Source: Stella humosa (GTDB lineage: Bacteria > Pseudomonadota > Alphaproteobacteria > ATCC43930 > Allostellaceae). Taken from it: 64,000 nt of DNA. This document shows positions 19,190-28,055 of this stretch, piece after piece. A program made the translations under genes and the position numbers. The notes beneath the pieces were generated by a model. That model was given only the letters and a program-made list of their open reading frames with translations, did not search any database and was not told where the DNA came from. The stretch spans positions 2,058,001-2,122,000 of the forward strand of contig NZ_AP019700.1 of NCBI RefSeq assembly GCF_006738645.1, read 5' to 3'. Position 1 is the stretch's first letter. The number at the start of each line of letters is the position of its first letter.

Positions 19190-19577
19190 TTCGTCCATCC
19201 TGGTTCTAAATCTTTGCGCGAACATGCCAGCGCGGCCGGCCGGCAGCAAGGCGCGGGGAAGGGCGGCGGATTCGCGCCCTGGTTGACGGCATGGGTCGGC
19301 ATCTGCCTTTTGCCTTGCCGGGGTCGGCCGCCATGGCTAACCTCCCGACCTGGGGAGCGATGGTCCGGCTTGGCCGGGCTTATGGATGGAGCGCTCCGGG
19401 GTTCGGGCATGCCGTGCTGGGGAGCATGGTACGCCGTGATCGAAACCCGGAGCATTGGGGAAATCGATCCATCCTGACCCGAATGTGCGATGGGCCGGCC
19501 CGGCCGGCCCTGGATGTCGCCGCCACAAGCGGCCGCGTCCGGCTTTGCGCATTGGGTCGGGGGATGGGGAGGCGGGG
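19190..19577. other. 388-bp divergent intergenic region, no gene seen
   Basis: The region separates the TAXI operon (minus) from the M23-peptidase gene (plus) and must hold both promoters. The reading frames across it have no recognisable coding character. I found no convincing -35/-10 pair, RNA or repeat in it. Confidence 0.5.
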
Positions 19578-21083
19578 ATGGGCGGACGAACGGAAGCGCG
19601 ATCAGACGTGCCGGTGGGCGGCGCGGAACGGCGCTGGCCGGCCTGGGTCGCGGGTAGCTGCGCGGGGTTGATGCTGTGGGCGGCGGCCCCTGCGGCCGGC
19701 CAGGGGCTGGGCCAGAATGTCGCACCCCCTCAGCCGGCGGCCACCGCAACCCCCGATCGCGAAACCCTGCTGCGCATGCTGGCCGAGGAGATGACGACCC
19801 GGCTGGTGACGGCCCTGTCGATCCAGGCCCGCTCGCACGCCGCCGAGGTCGCCACCCTGGAATACCGGCTGCGCCAGGCCGAGGAACGGCTGGAGCGCAC
19901 CGAGACGGCCCGCGAGCGCGGCGAGAGCGCCCATCGCGAGGACCTGAAGGGCATGCGTGAGCTGCTGGCCCGCGCCGAGGCGGCGGTCGGTGGGCTGGGC
20001 GCATCGCAGGCGGCCATGAAGGCGGCACTCGACGAGCGCGACCAGGATGCCAATCGCCTCAAGCTCACGCTGACCCGGGCGCTGGGTGCCCTGGCCGAGG
20101 CCAAGCAGGACGCCCGCACGCAACGCGCCGCGGCCGACGCGGCGGCAGCCGCCGCCGGCGACGTCGAGCTGCTGCGGCAGCAGGCGATGGCGGCCGTGGC
20201 CGATCTCGACCGCGCCCGCCAGCAGTCGGCGTTGCTGGCGGCAGAGCGCCTGCGCCTGGCACGCGAGGCCGACGAATTGAAGCTGGAGAAGGCCAGCCTG
20301 CAGATCGACCGCGACCTTGCCTTCGGCGAGCGCGATGCGATGTCGGACCGCCTCCAGGTCGTGGCGCTGCAGGTGAGCCAGCCGCAGCCGGCCAGCGAGC
20401 CAGCCGGCCTCGAGACCCGGGCGCTGGAGCGGCTGGGCCAGATCGAGCAGTTCCTGTCGGCAACCGGCATCAATGTCGGCAAGCTGGGCGCGCCCGTGCC
20501 CGGCGCCAAGACCTCGACCGGCACGGTCGTGCCGCCGCCCCTGCCGGTGTCGCGCCAGGGCGGGCGTGGCGGTCCCTTCATCCCGGGCAACCTGCAGTCG
20601 CTGGCCGACCGCCAGAAGCCGACGGAGGCCAGCATCCGCATGGAGCGCCAGCTCGACCGGCTGGAGCGGGTGGAGCGCGTGCTACGCGTCCTGCCGCTGG
20701 GCGCGCCGTTGCAGCATTATTCCTTCGAGAGCGGCTTCGGCCCGCGGTCGGACCCGTTCCGCAAGAAGGCCGCGATCCACGAAGGCGTCGACCTGGCAGC
20801 CCCCATGCGCACGCCGCTGCGCGCGACCGGCCCCGGCACGGTCGTTCATGCCGGCACCAAGGCCGCCTACGGCAAGACGGTGGACATCCGCCACGCCGGC
20901 GGCCTCGTCACCCGTTATGCCCACATGGCCGACATCAAGGTCCGCGACGGCGAGACGGTGCGTCGCGGCGACATCGTCGGCCTGCTCGGCTCGACCGGCC
21001 GCAGCACCGGCCCCCACGTCCACTACGAAGTGATGGTCGATGGCCGCCCGGTCGACCCGGTGCGCTTCATCGGCAAGAAGTAG
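19578..21083 (+). CDS. coiled-coil M23/LytM-domain protein, murein hydrolase or its activator
   Basis: This 501-aa protein starts with a membrane-targeting segment (WVAGSCAGLMLWAAAPAAG), followed by about 240 residues of Ala/Glu/Arg-rich coiled coil (about 70-310), a Pro-rich linker, and a C-terminal LytM domain. The metal-binding motifs are complete: HEGVD near residue 403 and HVHYE near 482, with YAHM between. A complete H-x3-D/H-x-H set means it may be an active endopeptidase, unlike EnvC-type activators that have lost these residues. The ATG at 19578 has GGGGAGG 5 bases upstream; a more distant in-frame start at 19455 lacks such a site. Confidence 0.88.
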   Translation: MGGRTEARSDVPVGGAERRWPAWVAGSCAGLMLWAAAPAAGQGLGQNVAPPQPAATATPDRETLLRMLAEEMTTRLVTALSIQARSHAAEVATLEYRLRQAEERLERTETARERGESAHREDLKGMRELLARAEAAVGGLGASQAAMKAALDERDQDANRLKLTLTRALGALAEAKQDARTQRAAADAAAAAAGDVELLRQQAMAAVADLDRARQQSALLAAERLRLAREADELKLEKASLQIDRDLAFGERDAMSDRLQVVALQVSQPQPASEPAGLETRALERLGQIEQFLSATGINVGKLGAPVPGAKTSTGTVVPPPLPVSRQGGRGGPFIPGNLQSLADRQKPTEASIRMERQLDRLERVERVLRVLPLGAPLQHYSFESGFGPRSDPFRKKAAIHEGVDLAAPMRTPLRATGPGTVVHAGTKAAYGKTVDIRHAGGLVTRYAHMADIKVRDGETVRRGDIVGLLGSTGRSTGPHVHYEVMVDGRPVDPVRFIGKK

Positions 21084-21098
21084 GGGCGGCAGGAAGTA

Positions 21099-21125
21099 GG
21101 GGCGCCGGCAGCGCCCCTTCTTTTC
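21099..21125 (+). terminator. rho-independent terminator after the M23 gene
   Basis: A 7-bp stem GGGGCGC/GCGCCCC (21099-21105 and 21111-21117) with a 5-base loop is followed by TTCTTTTC. It sits 15 bp beyond the stop codon. Confidence 0.75.
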
Positions 21126-21132
21126 AGGCCGG

Positions 21133-21504
21133 TCAGGCCGGCAGGGCGGCCGTGATGATGATCTCGATCAGGTCGCCCTCGGGCATGACCGACTGCACGA
21201 ACGAACGCACCGGCCCGTAGCCGTCCGGCATCCAACTGGCCCAGGCCGCGTCGAAGGCCGGCTTGTTGTCGTGGTCGGTGACGACGATCTCCGCCTTCAC
21301 GATCCGCGTGCGGTCCAGCCCGGCATCCTTCAGGAAGCCGTCGAGCACGCCCAGCGTGCCCAGGGTCTGGGCGCGGATGTCCTGGCTGCGATCGGGCGAA
21401 GTCGCCACCGCCCAGAGGAAGCCGCCACCGCCCGGCAGGCGATAGATCGCCACGCGCGACTTGCTGGGCAGGGTGGCGTTGGGGATGCGGGTGATGTCGG
21501 TCAT
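21133..21504 (-). CDS. RidA-family enamine/imine deaminase
   Basis: This 123-aa protein belongs to the YjgF/YER057c/UK114 (RidA) family, trimeric proteins that hydrolyse reactive enamines released by PLP enzymes. Family stretches include SPDRSQDIRAQTLGTLGVLDGFLKDAGLDRTRIVKAEI and a C-terminal FVQSVMPEGDLIEIIITAALP. GGAGGAG precedes the ATG. It is somewhat divergent from canonical RidA (the expected catalytic Arg region is FVQSVMPEGDLIEI rather than R-x-x-V-x-V-x-x-L-P). It follows a PLP dehydratase by 14 bp, which is the classic source of 2-aminoacrylate and 2-aminocrotonate. Confidence 0.85.
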   Translation of the reverse strand: MTDITRIPNATLPSKSRVAIYRLPGGGGFLWAVATSPDRSQDIRAQTLGTLGVLDGFLKDAGLDRTRIVKAEIVVTDHDNKPAFDAAWASWMPDGYGPVRSFVQSVMPEGDLIEIIITAALPA

Positions 21505-21518
21505 GGCGATCTCCTCCC

Positions 21519-22562
21519 TCAGGCGCCGGCCAGCACGTCGCGGAACAGCGCCGGGTCGACGTTGCCGCCCGAGCAGACGACGGCGATGGCTCGGCCCGCG
21601 ATGTCGACCTTGCCGGTCAGCACGGCGGCCAGGCCGACGGCGCCGCCCGGCTCGACCACGATCTTGAAGTGGCGGAAGGCGAAGCGCATCGCGTCGGCCA
21701 CCTCGGCGTCGGTGACGACCAGGCCGCCGGCCAGGCGGCGGGCGTTGATGGTGAAGGTGATGCGGCCAGGGGTCGACGCCAGCAGCGCGTCGCAGAAGGA
21801 GCGGGCGGCGGGGTCGTTCTCGATCCAGTCGGCCGCGGCCAGCGAGCGCGTGGTGTCGTCGAAGCCGGCCGGCTCGCAGCAGAAAACGGGCGTGCCGGGG
21901 CTGCGCGCGGCGATCGCCGTGGACACGCCCGCGACCAGGCCGCCGCCGCCGGCCGGCACCAGCACGGCATCCAGCTTCACGCCGCGGGCAGCCGCCTGCA
22001 TCGCGATCTCCAGGCCGATCGTCCCCTGGCCGGCGATCACGTTCGGTTCGTCATAGGGGCGGATGATGGTGCCGCCGCGCTCGGCCGCCAGCCGCTCGCC
22101 GATCTCCTCCCGGCTTTCGGTATAGCGGTCGTAGAAGACGACCTCGGCACCGTAGCCGCGCGTGTTCTCGACCTTGATGGCCGGGGCGTCCTCGGGCATC
22201 ACGATGAGGGCGGGCACGCCCATGGCCTGGGCCGCGGCCGCCAGGCCCTGGGCGTGGTTGCCCGACGAATAGGTGACGACGCCGCGCGCGCGGACCTCCG
22301 GCGCCAGGGCGGCCACGCTGTTGTAGGCGCCGCGAAACTTGAACGAGCCGGTGCGCTGCAGCATCTCGGCCTTGATCAGCAGGCGCCCGCCCAGGATGGC
22401 GTTGGCGGCCGGGACTTCCAGCAGCGGGGTCTGCACCGCCTCGCCGCGGATGCGCTCGGCCGCTTGCTCGATGGCCGAGATGTCGGGGGCGCCGGCCGCC
22501 AGCGGCGGCAGCCGCTCGGGCGGGATGGCGGTCATGGCGGCGAGCGGGGCGGGCGCGTTCAT
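21519..22562 (-). CDS. PLP-dependent threonine/serine dehydratase
   Basis: This 347-aa fold-type II PLP enzyme deaminates threonine and/or serine to the 2-oxo acid and ammonia. The Schiff-base lysine is in GSFKFRGAYN near residue 73, the phosphate-binding glycine loop is PAGGGGLVAG near 208, and SSGNHAQGLA near 99 binds the substrate carboxylate. It has no C-terminal ACT regulatory domain, so it is a catabolic TdcB/serine-racemase-sized enzyme rather than biosynthetic IlvA. Its frame is open a further 198 codons upstream but the family begins at the ATG at 22562. It is transcribed ahead of the RidA gene. Confidence 0.9.
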   Translation of the reverse strand: MNAPAPLAAMTAIPPERLPPLAAGAPDISAIEQAAERIRGEAVQTPLLEVPAANAILGGRLLIKAEMLQRTGSFKFRGAYNSVAALAPEVRARGVVTYSSGNHAQGLAAAAQAMGVPALIVMPEDAPAIKVENTRGYGAEVVFYDRYTESREEIGERLAAERGGTIIRPYDEPNVIAGQGTIGLEIAMQAAARGVKLDAVLVPAGGGGLVAGVSTAIAARSPGTPVFCCEPAGFDDTTRSLAAADWIENDPAARSFCDALLASTPGRITFTINARRLAGGLVVTDAEVADAMRFAFRHFKIVVEPGGAVGLAAVLTGKVDIAGRAIAVVCSGGNVDPALFRDVLAGA

Positions 22563-22627
22563 CGGTTCCTCCGGTGCGGGCGGCGGATCTGGTCGGGGGC
22601 GGCCCTCGGCGGCATGGCCGCCGGATC

Positions 22628-23317
22628 TTACAGGGCGAGAAGGTGGGGCAGTTCGTCGAGGCTGGAAACCCGGGCCGCCGGCGTACCGGGCAGGCCCTCG
22701 GCCGGCTGGCGCGTCCGGTCGATATGGACGGCCTGGAAGCCAAAGCTGGCGGCGCCGGCCACGTCCCAGCCATTGGCCGAGACGAAGCAGACCTCCGCCG
22801 GCTTGCAGGCAAAGCGCTCGCACGCCAGGGCATAGACCGACGGGTGGGGCTTGTAGACCGCGACCGGATCGACCGACAGGACGGCGTCCAGCAGGCGCCC
22901 GATGCGGGCGGCCGACACGGCCGCGGCCAGCATTGACGGGCTGCCGTTCGACAGGATCGCCGTCGGCCGCCCGGCTGCCTTCAGGCGGGTCAGCATGGCG
23001 TGGGCGTCGGCATAGGCGTCGAGTTCCAGGTAGCTCGCCATCAGCCGCGCGCGCAGGCCGGGATCGGCGATCGCCAGCGCCGCCATGGCATGGTCGAGGG
23101 CGGCCCCGGTCACGTGCCAGAAATCCTCGTAGCGCCCCATCAGGCTGCGCAGCCAAGTGTATTCAAGCTGCTTGCGGCGCCACAGCTCGGTCAGCGGCCC
23201 GGCATGGCCGCCCAGCAGGTCGCGCCAGCGATTGGCGGCGGCCGCGACGTCGAACAGCGTGCCATAGGCATCGAAGACGCAGACGCGCGTGCCGGCCAGC
23301 GCGGTGGCGGCACTCAT
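22628..23317 (-). CDS. haloacid dehalogenase, type II
   Basis: This 229-aa HAD-superfamily hydrolase matches L-2-haloacid dehalogenases. The nucleophile Asp is in VFDAYGTLFD (near residue 15), the Ser/Asn site is SNGSPSML near 123, the Lys is in KPHPSVYALA near 155, and SANGWDVAGA near 182 provides the final Asn/Asp. The pattern fits hydrolytic removal of halide from 2-haloalkanoic acids with inversion. The start codon overlaps the stop of the transglycosylase gene by 4 bp (23314-23317), so the two are translationally coupled even though their functions look unrelated. Confidence 0.9.
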   Translation of the reverse strand: MSAATALAGTRVCVFDAYGTLFDVAAAANRWRDLLGGHAGPLTELWRRKQLEYTWLRSLMGRYEDFWHVTGAALDHAMAALAIADPGLRARLMASYLELDAYADAHAMLTRLKAAGRPTAILSNGSPSMLAAAVSAARIGRLLDAVLSVDPVAVYKPHPSVYALACERFACKPAEVCFVSANGWDVAGAASFGFQAVHIDRTRQPAEGLPGTPAARVSSLDELPHLLAL

Positions 23318-25272
23318 CGCCGCAGGTCCGCGGAAAGCGCCACGGGCGTGCCGGGGCCGGCCAGCCGCCAGCGATAGACCTGAAGGTTCTCCATCACCCG
23401 CTGCACATAGTTCCGGGTTTCGTTGAAGGGGATGCTCTCGACCCAGTCGATCGGGTCGACCCCGCCGTTGCGCGGGTCGCCATAGGTCTGCACCCACTGG
23501 CGCGAGCGTGCCGGCCCGGCATTGTAGCCCGCCACCGCCAGGATATAGGAGCCGTTGAAGTCGCGGATCTGGTCGGCCAGGTAGCGGCTGCCGAGCGCCA
23601 CGTTGTAGGCGGGGTCGGCGGTCAGCCGCTGGTCCGAATGATTCTCGACCATCTGCTTGGCTAGTTGCCTGGCCGTCCCCGGCATCAACTGCATCAGCCC
23701 GCGCGCGCCGGCCGAGCTGACGGCGTAGGGGTCGAACATGCTCTCCTGGCGGATCACGGCATTGACGAGGGCGGCCTCGGTCTCGGCGTCGACCGGGGTC
23801 GACTGCACCGGGAAAGCCGCGGCCGGCAGGTGGATGCCGTCATAGCCCGCGCGCTTGCCGGCCAGCACGACCAGGTTCGCGTACCCGCTGCGCTGGGCGA
23901 GTGATGCCGCCAGCGCGTGCTCGGCCGGGGTCTTGGCGTCGAGCACCAGTCGGCTGACGAAGGTGCGCGCGGTGCGCGCGTCGCCGATCGCCAGCAGCAG
24001 CTCGGCGGCCACCGCCGGCTCGCGCGCGTTGAAGGCGGCGATCTCGGCCGCGGTCGGCTCGGCGGTTGCCACCGTCACCCAGTCGGGCGCGGTGGTCAGG
24101 CCGATCCGCTCGGCCGCGAGCTGGCCGTAATAGGTCGTCAGGTAGCGCGCGGCCTCCTGGTAGAAGGCGGCGGCCGTGGCCCCGTCGCCCGCCGCCTCGG
24201 TCGCGCGGCCGCGCCAGTAGGCCGCCCGGGCGGAGCTGATCGGCATGTTGACCGCCGCATCCAGGCGGGCGAAGTGGGCGGCCGCCTTGGCGGGGTCGGA
24301 CAGGAAGCGGAGCGCGATCCAGCCCGCCAGGAACTCGGCCTCGGCCAGGGGCGCGCCTTCGGTATAGCCGTGCGTGGCGGCCAGGGCATAGGCGTCGGCC
24401 GGCCGGCCAAGGCGCAGGGCACGGCGCGACAGCACGTTGCGCTCCACCCACCAGGTGGCAGCGCGCGCGGCCTCGGCCGGGCGGGTGACCAGGATCGCCT
24501 GGGCGCTGGCGTCGTCCTCGACCCGGCGATAGTGGCGGACCAGTTCGTAAAGCAGCTCCGGCTCGGCCCGCTCGGCATCGCTCAGCCGGGCCAGCCCGTC
24601 GGTGCCACGCCCGGCCCGCAGCTTCAGCCGCATCTCGGCCACGCGCTGGCGCGCGGGATCGACCAGGGCCAGCATGCGCTGGGCGCCCAGCGTCTCGTTC
24701 GTCCAGATCAGCCGGTCCAGGCGGTCGGCATGGTCGGCCGGGCGGATCGCGGCCGAGAATCGGGCCAGGAAATCCTTCTCCTCGTCGGCCCGGAGGCTGC
24801 CCTCGACCCAGGCCTGGCGCAGGATGGCATTGGCGTCGTCGAGGCGGTTCGACCGCAGCAGGGCCGCGCCATACGCGATGCGCCCGGCGGTGGTCTCCGG
24901 CCGGCGACGATCGAACCAGGCGATCAGGGTGGCGTCCGGCGGCGCGGGATCAAGCCGCTCTTCCACCAGCCGCGATAGCCGCTGCAGGCCGGGCCAGGAC
25001 GGGTTGGCCTCGACGAAGGCCGCGACCTCGACAGGGTCGATGCGCGCCTCGTCGCGGTTCCATTCCAGCCAGCGCACCAGCTTGCGGGCGACCGGCTGCC
25101 CGGCGGCATCGGCGATGCGCCTTGCATCGGCCCAGTTGCCGGCGCGGATGGCGGCACCGGCTTCCTGCCACGACATGGCGACCGGGACGGGCAGTCCCTG
25201 GGCGCCGGCCGGGGAGGACAGCAGGAGTATGGCGGCAAGGGCCGCGGCGGGCAGGCGGGTACGGAGCTTCAT
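23314..25272 (-). CDS. soluble lytic murein transglycosylase
   Basis: This 652-aa exported protein cleaves peptidoglycan glycan strands to form 1,6-anhydro ends. It has a signal peptide (LPAAALAAILLLSSPAGA), then a long alpha-helical superhelix (TPR-like, about 30-450) and a C-terminal SLT domain. The catalytic Glu is in VIRQESMFDPYAVSSAGARG near residue 495, followed by LMQLMPGTARQLA, YNVALGSRYLADQI and AVAGYNAGPARSRQWV, the set found in Slt70. The ATG at 25272 has GAGG 8 bases upstream. It is the first gene of a coupled pair with the dehalogenase. Confidence 0.94.
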   Translation of the reverse strand: MKLRTRLPAAALAAILLLSSPAGAQGLPVPVAMSWQEAGAAIRAGNWADARRIADAAGQPVARKLVRWLEWNRDEARIDPVEVAAFVEANPSWPGLQRLSRLVEERLDPAPPDATLIAWFDRRRPETTAGRIAYGAALLRSNRLDDANAILRQAWVEGSLRADEEKDFLARFSAAIRPADHADRLDRLIWTNETLGAQRMLALVDPARQRVAEMRLKLRAGRGTDGLARLSDAERAEPELLYELVRHYRRVEDDASAQAILVTRPAEAARAATWWVERNVLSRRALRLGRPADAYALAATHGYTEGAPLAEAEFLAGWIALRFLSDPAKAAAHFARLDAAVNMPISSARAAYWRGRATEAAGDGATAAAFYQEAARYLTTYYGQLAAERIGLTTAPDWVTVATAEPTAAEIAAFNAREPAVAAELLLAIGDARTARTFVSRLVLDAKTPAEHALAASLAQRSGYANLVVLAGKRAGYDGIHLPAAAFPVQSTPVDAETEAALVNAVIRQESMFDPYAVSSAGARGLMQLMPGTARQLAKQMVENHSDQRLTADPAYNVALGSRYLADQIRDFNGSYILAVAGYNAGPARSRQWVQTYGDPRNGGVDPIDWVESIPFNETRNYVQRVMENLQVYRWRLAGPGTPVALSADLRR

Positions 25273-25453
25273 GGCATGGGCCTCGACCGCCATTCTACGG
25301 ACGCCGGCCGGGCTGCGCCACCCTGGTCGCGGTCCGGATTCGCGGCCACCAATCTGAGCGTATTGCGATCATTGGTATCTTTTGCCGCAACTATTTTTAT
25401 GTGACATTGCCGATAGATGGAGCGCCGCAATAAAACGCGAAGAGGTTGATAGA

Positions 25454-26809
25454 ATGGCCATCATCGGCTTCGACGATCGGCTGCGGGTCGGCCTGTTCGT
25501 CGACACCGCATACTATCCGTTCAGCACGGTCGTTAGTATCACAGCGACCTTTCCGAACGGGAAGAGCTACATCGGGTCTGGCGCCATGATCGGTGCGAAC
25601 GATGTGCTGACGGCCGGCCATGTGCTGTTCTCGCCGGCAGATGGCGGATATGCAACTTCGGTTACCGTCATTCCGGGGCGGTACGGCTGGTACGAGCCCT
25701 ACGGCCGCGTGACCGGCCGGAGTATCCAGGTTGACCCAACCTTTGTGGGAGAGCGGGCATTCACCTCTCTTGCAGAGAATCACGACTACGGAATCATCAC
25801 GCTCAGCAGTAACCTGGGAAACTACACTGGTTGGCTAGAGACCGGTTACATCACCAATCCGTCCCAACTGGTGGGCCGGTTGGTGGAATCGATGGGCTAT
25901 CCTGGCGATGCCGGCTGGAACGGGCAGTACATGGCCTATACGGCCGGGACGGTCGACAGGGCGACATTCACCCAGATGGAATTCGTGGACGACCTCGACA
26001 CCTTTCCGGGCCAGAGCGGCTCGCCGGTCGTGATTTCCGAGGGCGACGACACGTACATCATCGGCGTCGTGTCGAACCAGAGTTTCTACCCGCGGACGGT
26101 GAATGGTGTGCTCGCCATCAGCGGAGAATTCTATAACTATATTTCCTTCTGGACGAAGTACAATGAGGAGACCACTGGGCCAGACTCGATCTATGGCGGT
26201 CCTTGGAACGAGACGTGGCATGGATATCAAGGAAACGACATAATATTTGGCGGAGATGGCGCGGATAGAATATTCGGTGACGAGGGAAGCGACGATATCA
26301 ACGGCGCGACCGGAAATGACTATGTCTATGGCGGTGTCGGGTCTGACTTCGTTCGAGGGGGGCAGGGTGTAGACTGGGTATATGGCGACGACGGTGATGA
26401 CTGGCATGTCAACGGGAATATCGGCATCGATCGCGTCTACGGGGGAACTGGGAACGACCAACTCTTCGGTGGACCCGACGCCGACACGCTGTGGGGTGGC
26501 GTAGGGGATGATCAGCTCTCCGGCGATCTCGGCAACGACGTCCTCTACGGCGAAGCCGGCCGGGACATCTTCCTTTTCGCGAGGGGCAGCGGGGTTGATA
26601 CGGTCATGGACTTCGGCCCCACAACGGGCGACGTGATTCGCATTGCCTACAATGTCAACAGCGGCGGCATCACCAGCAGTCAGACCGCATTGTCACGGGT
26701 GATCGCCTCCGGATCAGGGTCCCGGCTGGAACTCGGCGCAGGAAACGCAATCGTCATAAGTGGCGTGGCGCCCAACAAGCTGTCGATCGACGACTTCTGG
26801 ATCGGTTGA
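25454..26809 (+). CDS. trypsin-like serine protease with RTX calcium-binding repeats
   Basis: This 451-aa protein has an S1/V8-like protease domain with a complete triad, His56 (LTAGHV), Asp111 (ENHDYGII) and Ser188 (PGQSGSP), followed from about residue 245 to 390 by glycine-aspartate repeats of the RTX type ([17 protein letters not shown] and similar). The C-terminus is hydrophobic-polar. There is no N-terminal signal peptide, as expected for a type I-secreted protein with a C-terminal signal. No type I exporter is encoded in the window. The gene and its upstream region are visibly richer in A and T than its neighbours, suggesting transfer. GAGG lies 8 bases before the ATG. Confidence 0.88.
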   Translation: MAIIGFDDRLRVGLFVDTAYYPFSTVVSITATFPNGKSYIGSGAMIGANDVLTAGHVLFSPADGGYATSVTVIPGRYGWYEPYGRVTGRSIQVDPTFVGERAFTSLAENHDYGIITLSSNLGNYTGWLETGYITNPSQLVGRLVESMGYPGDAGWNGQYMAYTAGTVDRATFTQMEFVDDLDTFPGQSGSPVVISEGDDTYIIGVVSNQSFYPRTVNGVLAISGEFYNYISFWTKYNEETTGPDSIYGGPWNETWHGYQGNDIIFGGDGADRIFGDEGSDDINGATGNDYVYGGVGSDFVRGGQGVDWVYGDDGDDWHVNGNIGIDRVYGGTGNDQLFGGPDADTLWGGVGDDQLSGDLGNDVLYGEAGRDIFLFARGSGVDTVMDFGPTTGDVIRIAYNVNSGGITSSQTALSRVIASGSGSRLELGAGNAIVISGVAPNKLSIDDFWIG

Positions 26810-26825
26810 TCCGAACGCGCGCAAC

Positions 26826-28055
26826 TCAGCGAAGCTGCCGCACCGCGTGGGCCAGCCCGTCGAGCAGGGCGTCCACGTCGCCATCGTCGTTGTAGGGGGC
26901 GAGGCTCGCGCGCACGGTGCCGACCAGGCCGCAGCTTTCCATCAGGGGTTGGGCGCAGTGGTGGCCGCCGCGCAGCGCCACCCCATGGGTGGCGTCGACG
27001 AACTGGCAGACGTCGTGCGGGTGCAGGCCGTCGAGCGCGAAGGAGATGACGCCCAGGCGTTGCTGCAGGCCGCCCGGGCCCAGGATGCGGCAGCCTGGGA
27101 TGGTGGCCAGCCCGTCCAGGATGCGGCCGGTCAACCGCATCTCGTTGGCAAGGATGGCGGGCCAGTCCTGTTCCGACAGCCAGTCGAGCGCGGCGCCGAG
27201 GCCGACAGCCTGGGCGATCGGTGGCGTGCCGGCCTCGAACTTGTTGGGGATCGGCGCCCAGCTCGACCCGGCGAAGCTGACATGGCTGATCATCTCGCCG
27301 CCGCCCATGAAGGGTGGCATCGCTTCCAGCAGTTCGCCCCGGCCCCAGAGCACCCCGATGCCGTTGGGTCCGAAGGCCTTGTGGCCTGAGAAGGCGTAGA
27401 AATCGACGCCCAGCGCCTGCACGTCGATCGGGCCGTGCGGCGCGCGCTGGGCGCCGTCGACCAGGACTTTGGCGCCGACCGCGCGCGCGGCCGCCACGAT
27501 CCGGGCAAGGTCGGTGACTGCACCCGTGACATTGGAGCAGTGGGTGACGGCGATCAGGCGGGTGCGCGGCGTCACCAGCTCGTCCAGCCGGTCGAGGTCG
27601 AGGCGGCCGTCCGCCGTGGCCGGGATGACCGAAAGGCGGATGCCGCGCCGCGTCTGGAGGAGCTGCCAGGGCACGATGTTGCTGTGATGCTCCAGCATCG
27701 AGACCAGCACCTCGTCGCCCTCGCCCAGCAGGTCGCCATGCGCGCGCGCGACCAGGTTGATGGCGCCGGTCGTGCCGCCGGTGAAGATCACCTCGCGCGG
27801 GGAGGGGGCGTTGAGGTAGCGGGCGGCCGACAGGCGCGCGGTCTCATAGGCCTCGGTCGCGGCCTCGGCCAGGCGGTGGACGCCGCGCTTCACATTGGCG
27901 CGCGCGGTCGAATCATGCCGGGCCACGGCATCGATGACGAGCTGCGGCACCTGGGCCGAGGCGCCGCTATCCAGATAGTGCAGGGCCGGCCCGTCGGCCG
28001 GGGCGGCGGCGAAGATCGGGAAGAGCGCGCGGAAGCGGGCGGGATCGAAGCTCAT
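26826..28055 (-). CDS. SufS-type cysteine desulfurase
   Basis: This 409-aa class V aminotransferase-fold enzyme removes sulfur from cysteine and holds it as a persulfide. The PLP lysine is in SGHKAFGPNGIGVLWG near residue 223, and the catalytic Cys is in LRGGHHCAQPLM near 364, the R-x-G-H-H-C group II motif of SufS/CsdA. No SufBCD, SufE or SufU genes are nearby. Instead it is the last gene of a molybdenum-enzyme maturation operon, so its job may be to sulfurate the cofactor, as NifS4 does with XdhC in Rhodobacter (inference). Its start overlaps the preceding gene by 4 bp. Confidence 0.9.
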   Translation of the reverse strand: MSFDPARFRALFPIFAAAPADGPALHYLDSGASAQVPQLVIDAVARHDSTARANVKRGVHRLAEAATEAYETARLSAARYLNAPSPREVIFTGGTTGAINLVARAHGDLLGEGDEVLVSMLEHHSNIVPWQLLQTRRGIRLSVIPATADGRLDLDRLDELVTPRTRLIAVTHCSNVTGAVTDLARIVAAARAVGAKVLVDGAQRAPHGPIDVQALGVDFYAFSGHKAFGPNGIGVLWGRGELLEAMPPFMGGGEMISHVSFAGSSWAPIPNKFEAGTPPIAQAVGLGAALDWLSEQDWPAILANEMRLTGRILDGLATIPGCRILGPGGLQQRLGVISFALDGLHPHDVCQFVDATHGVALRGGHHCAQPLMESCGLVGTVRASLAPYNDDGDVDALLDGLAHAVRQLR

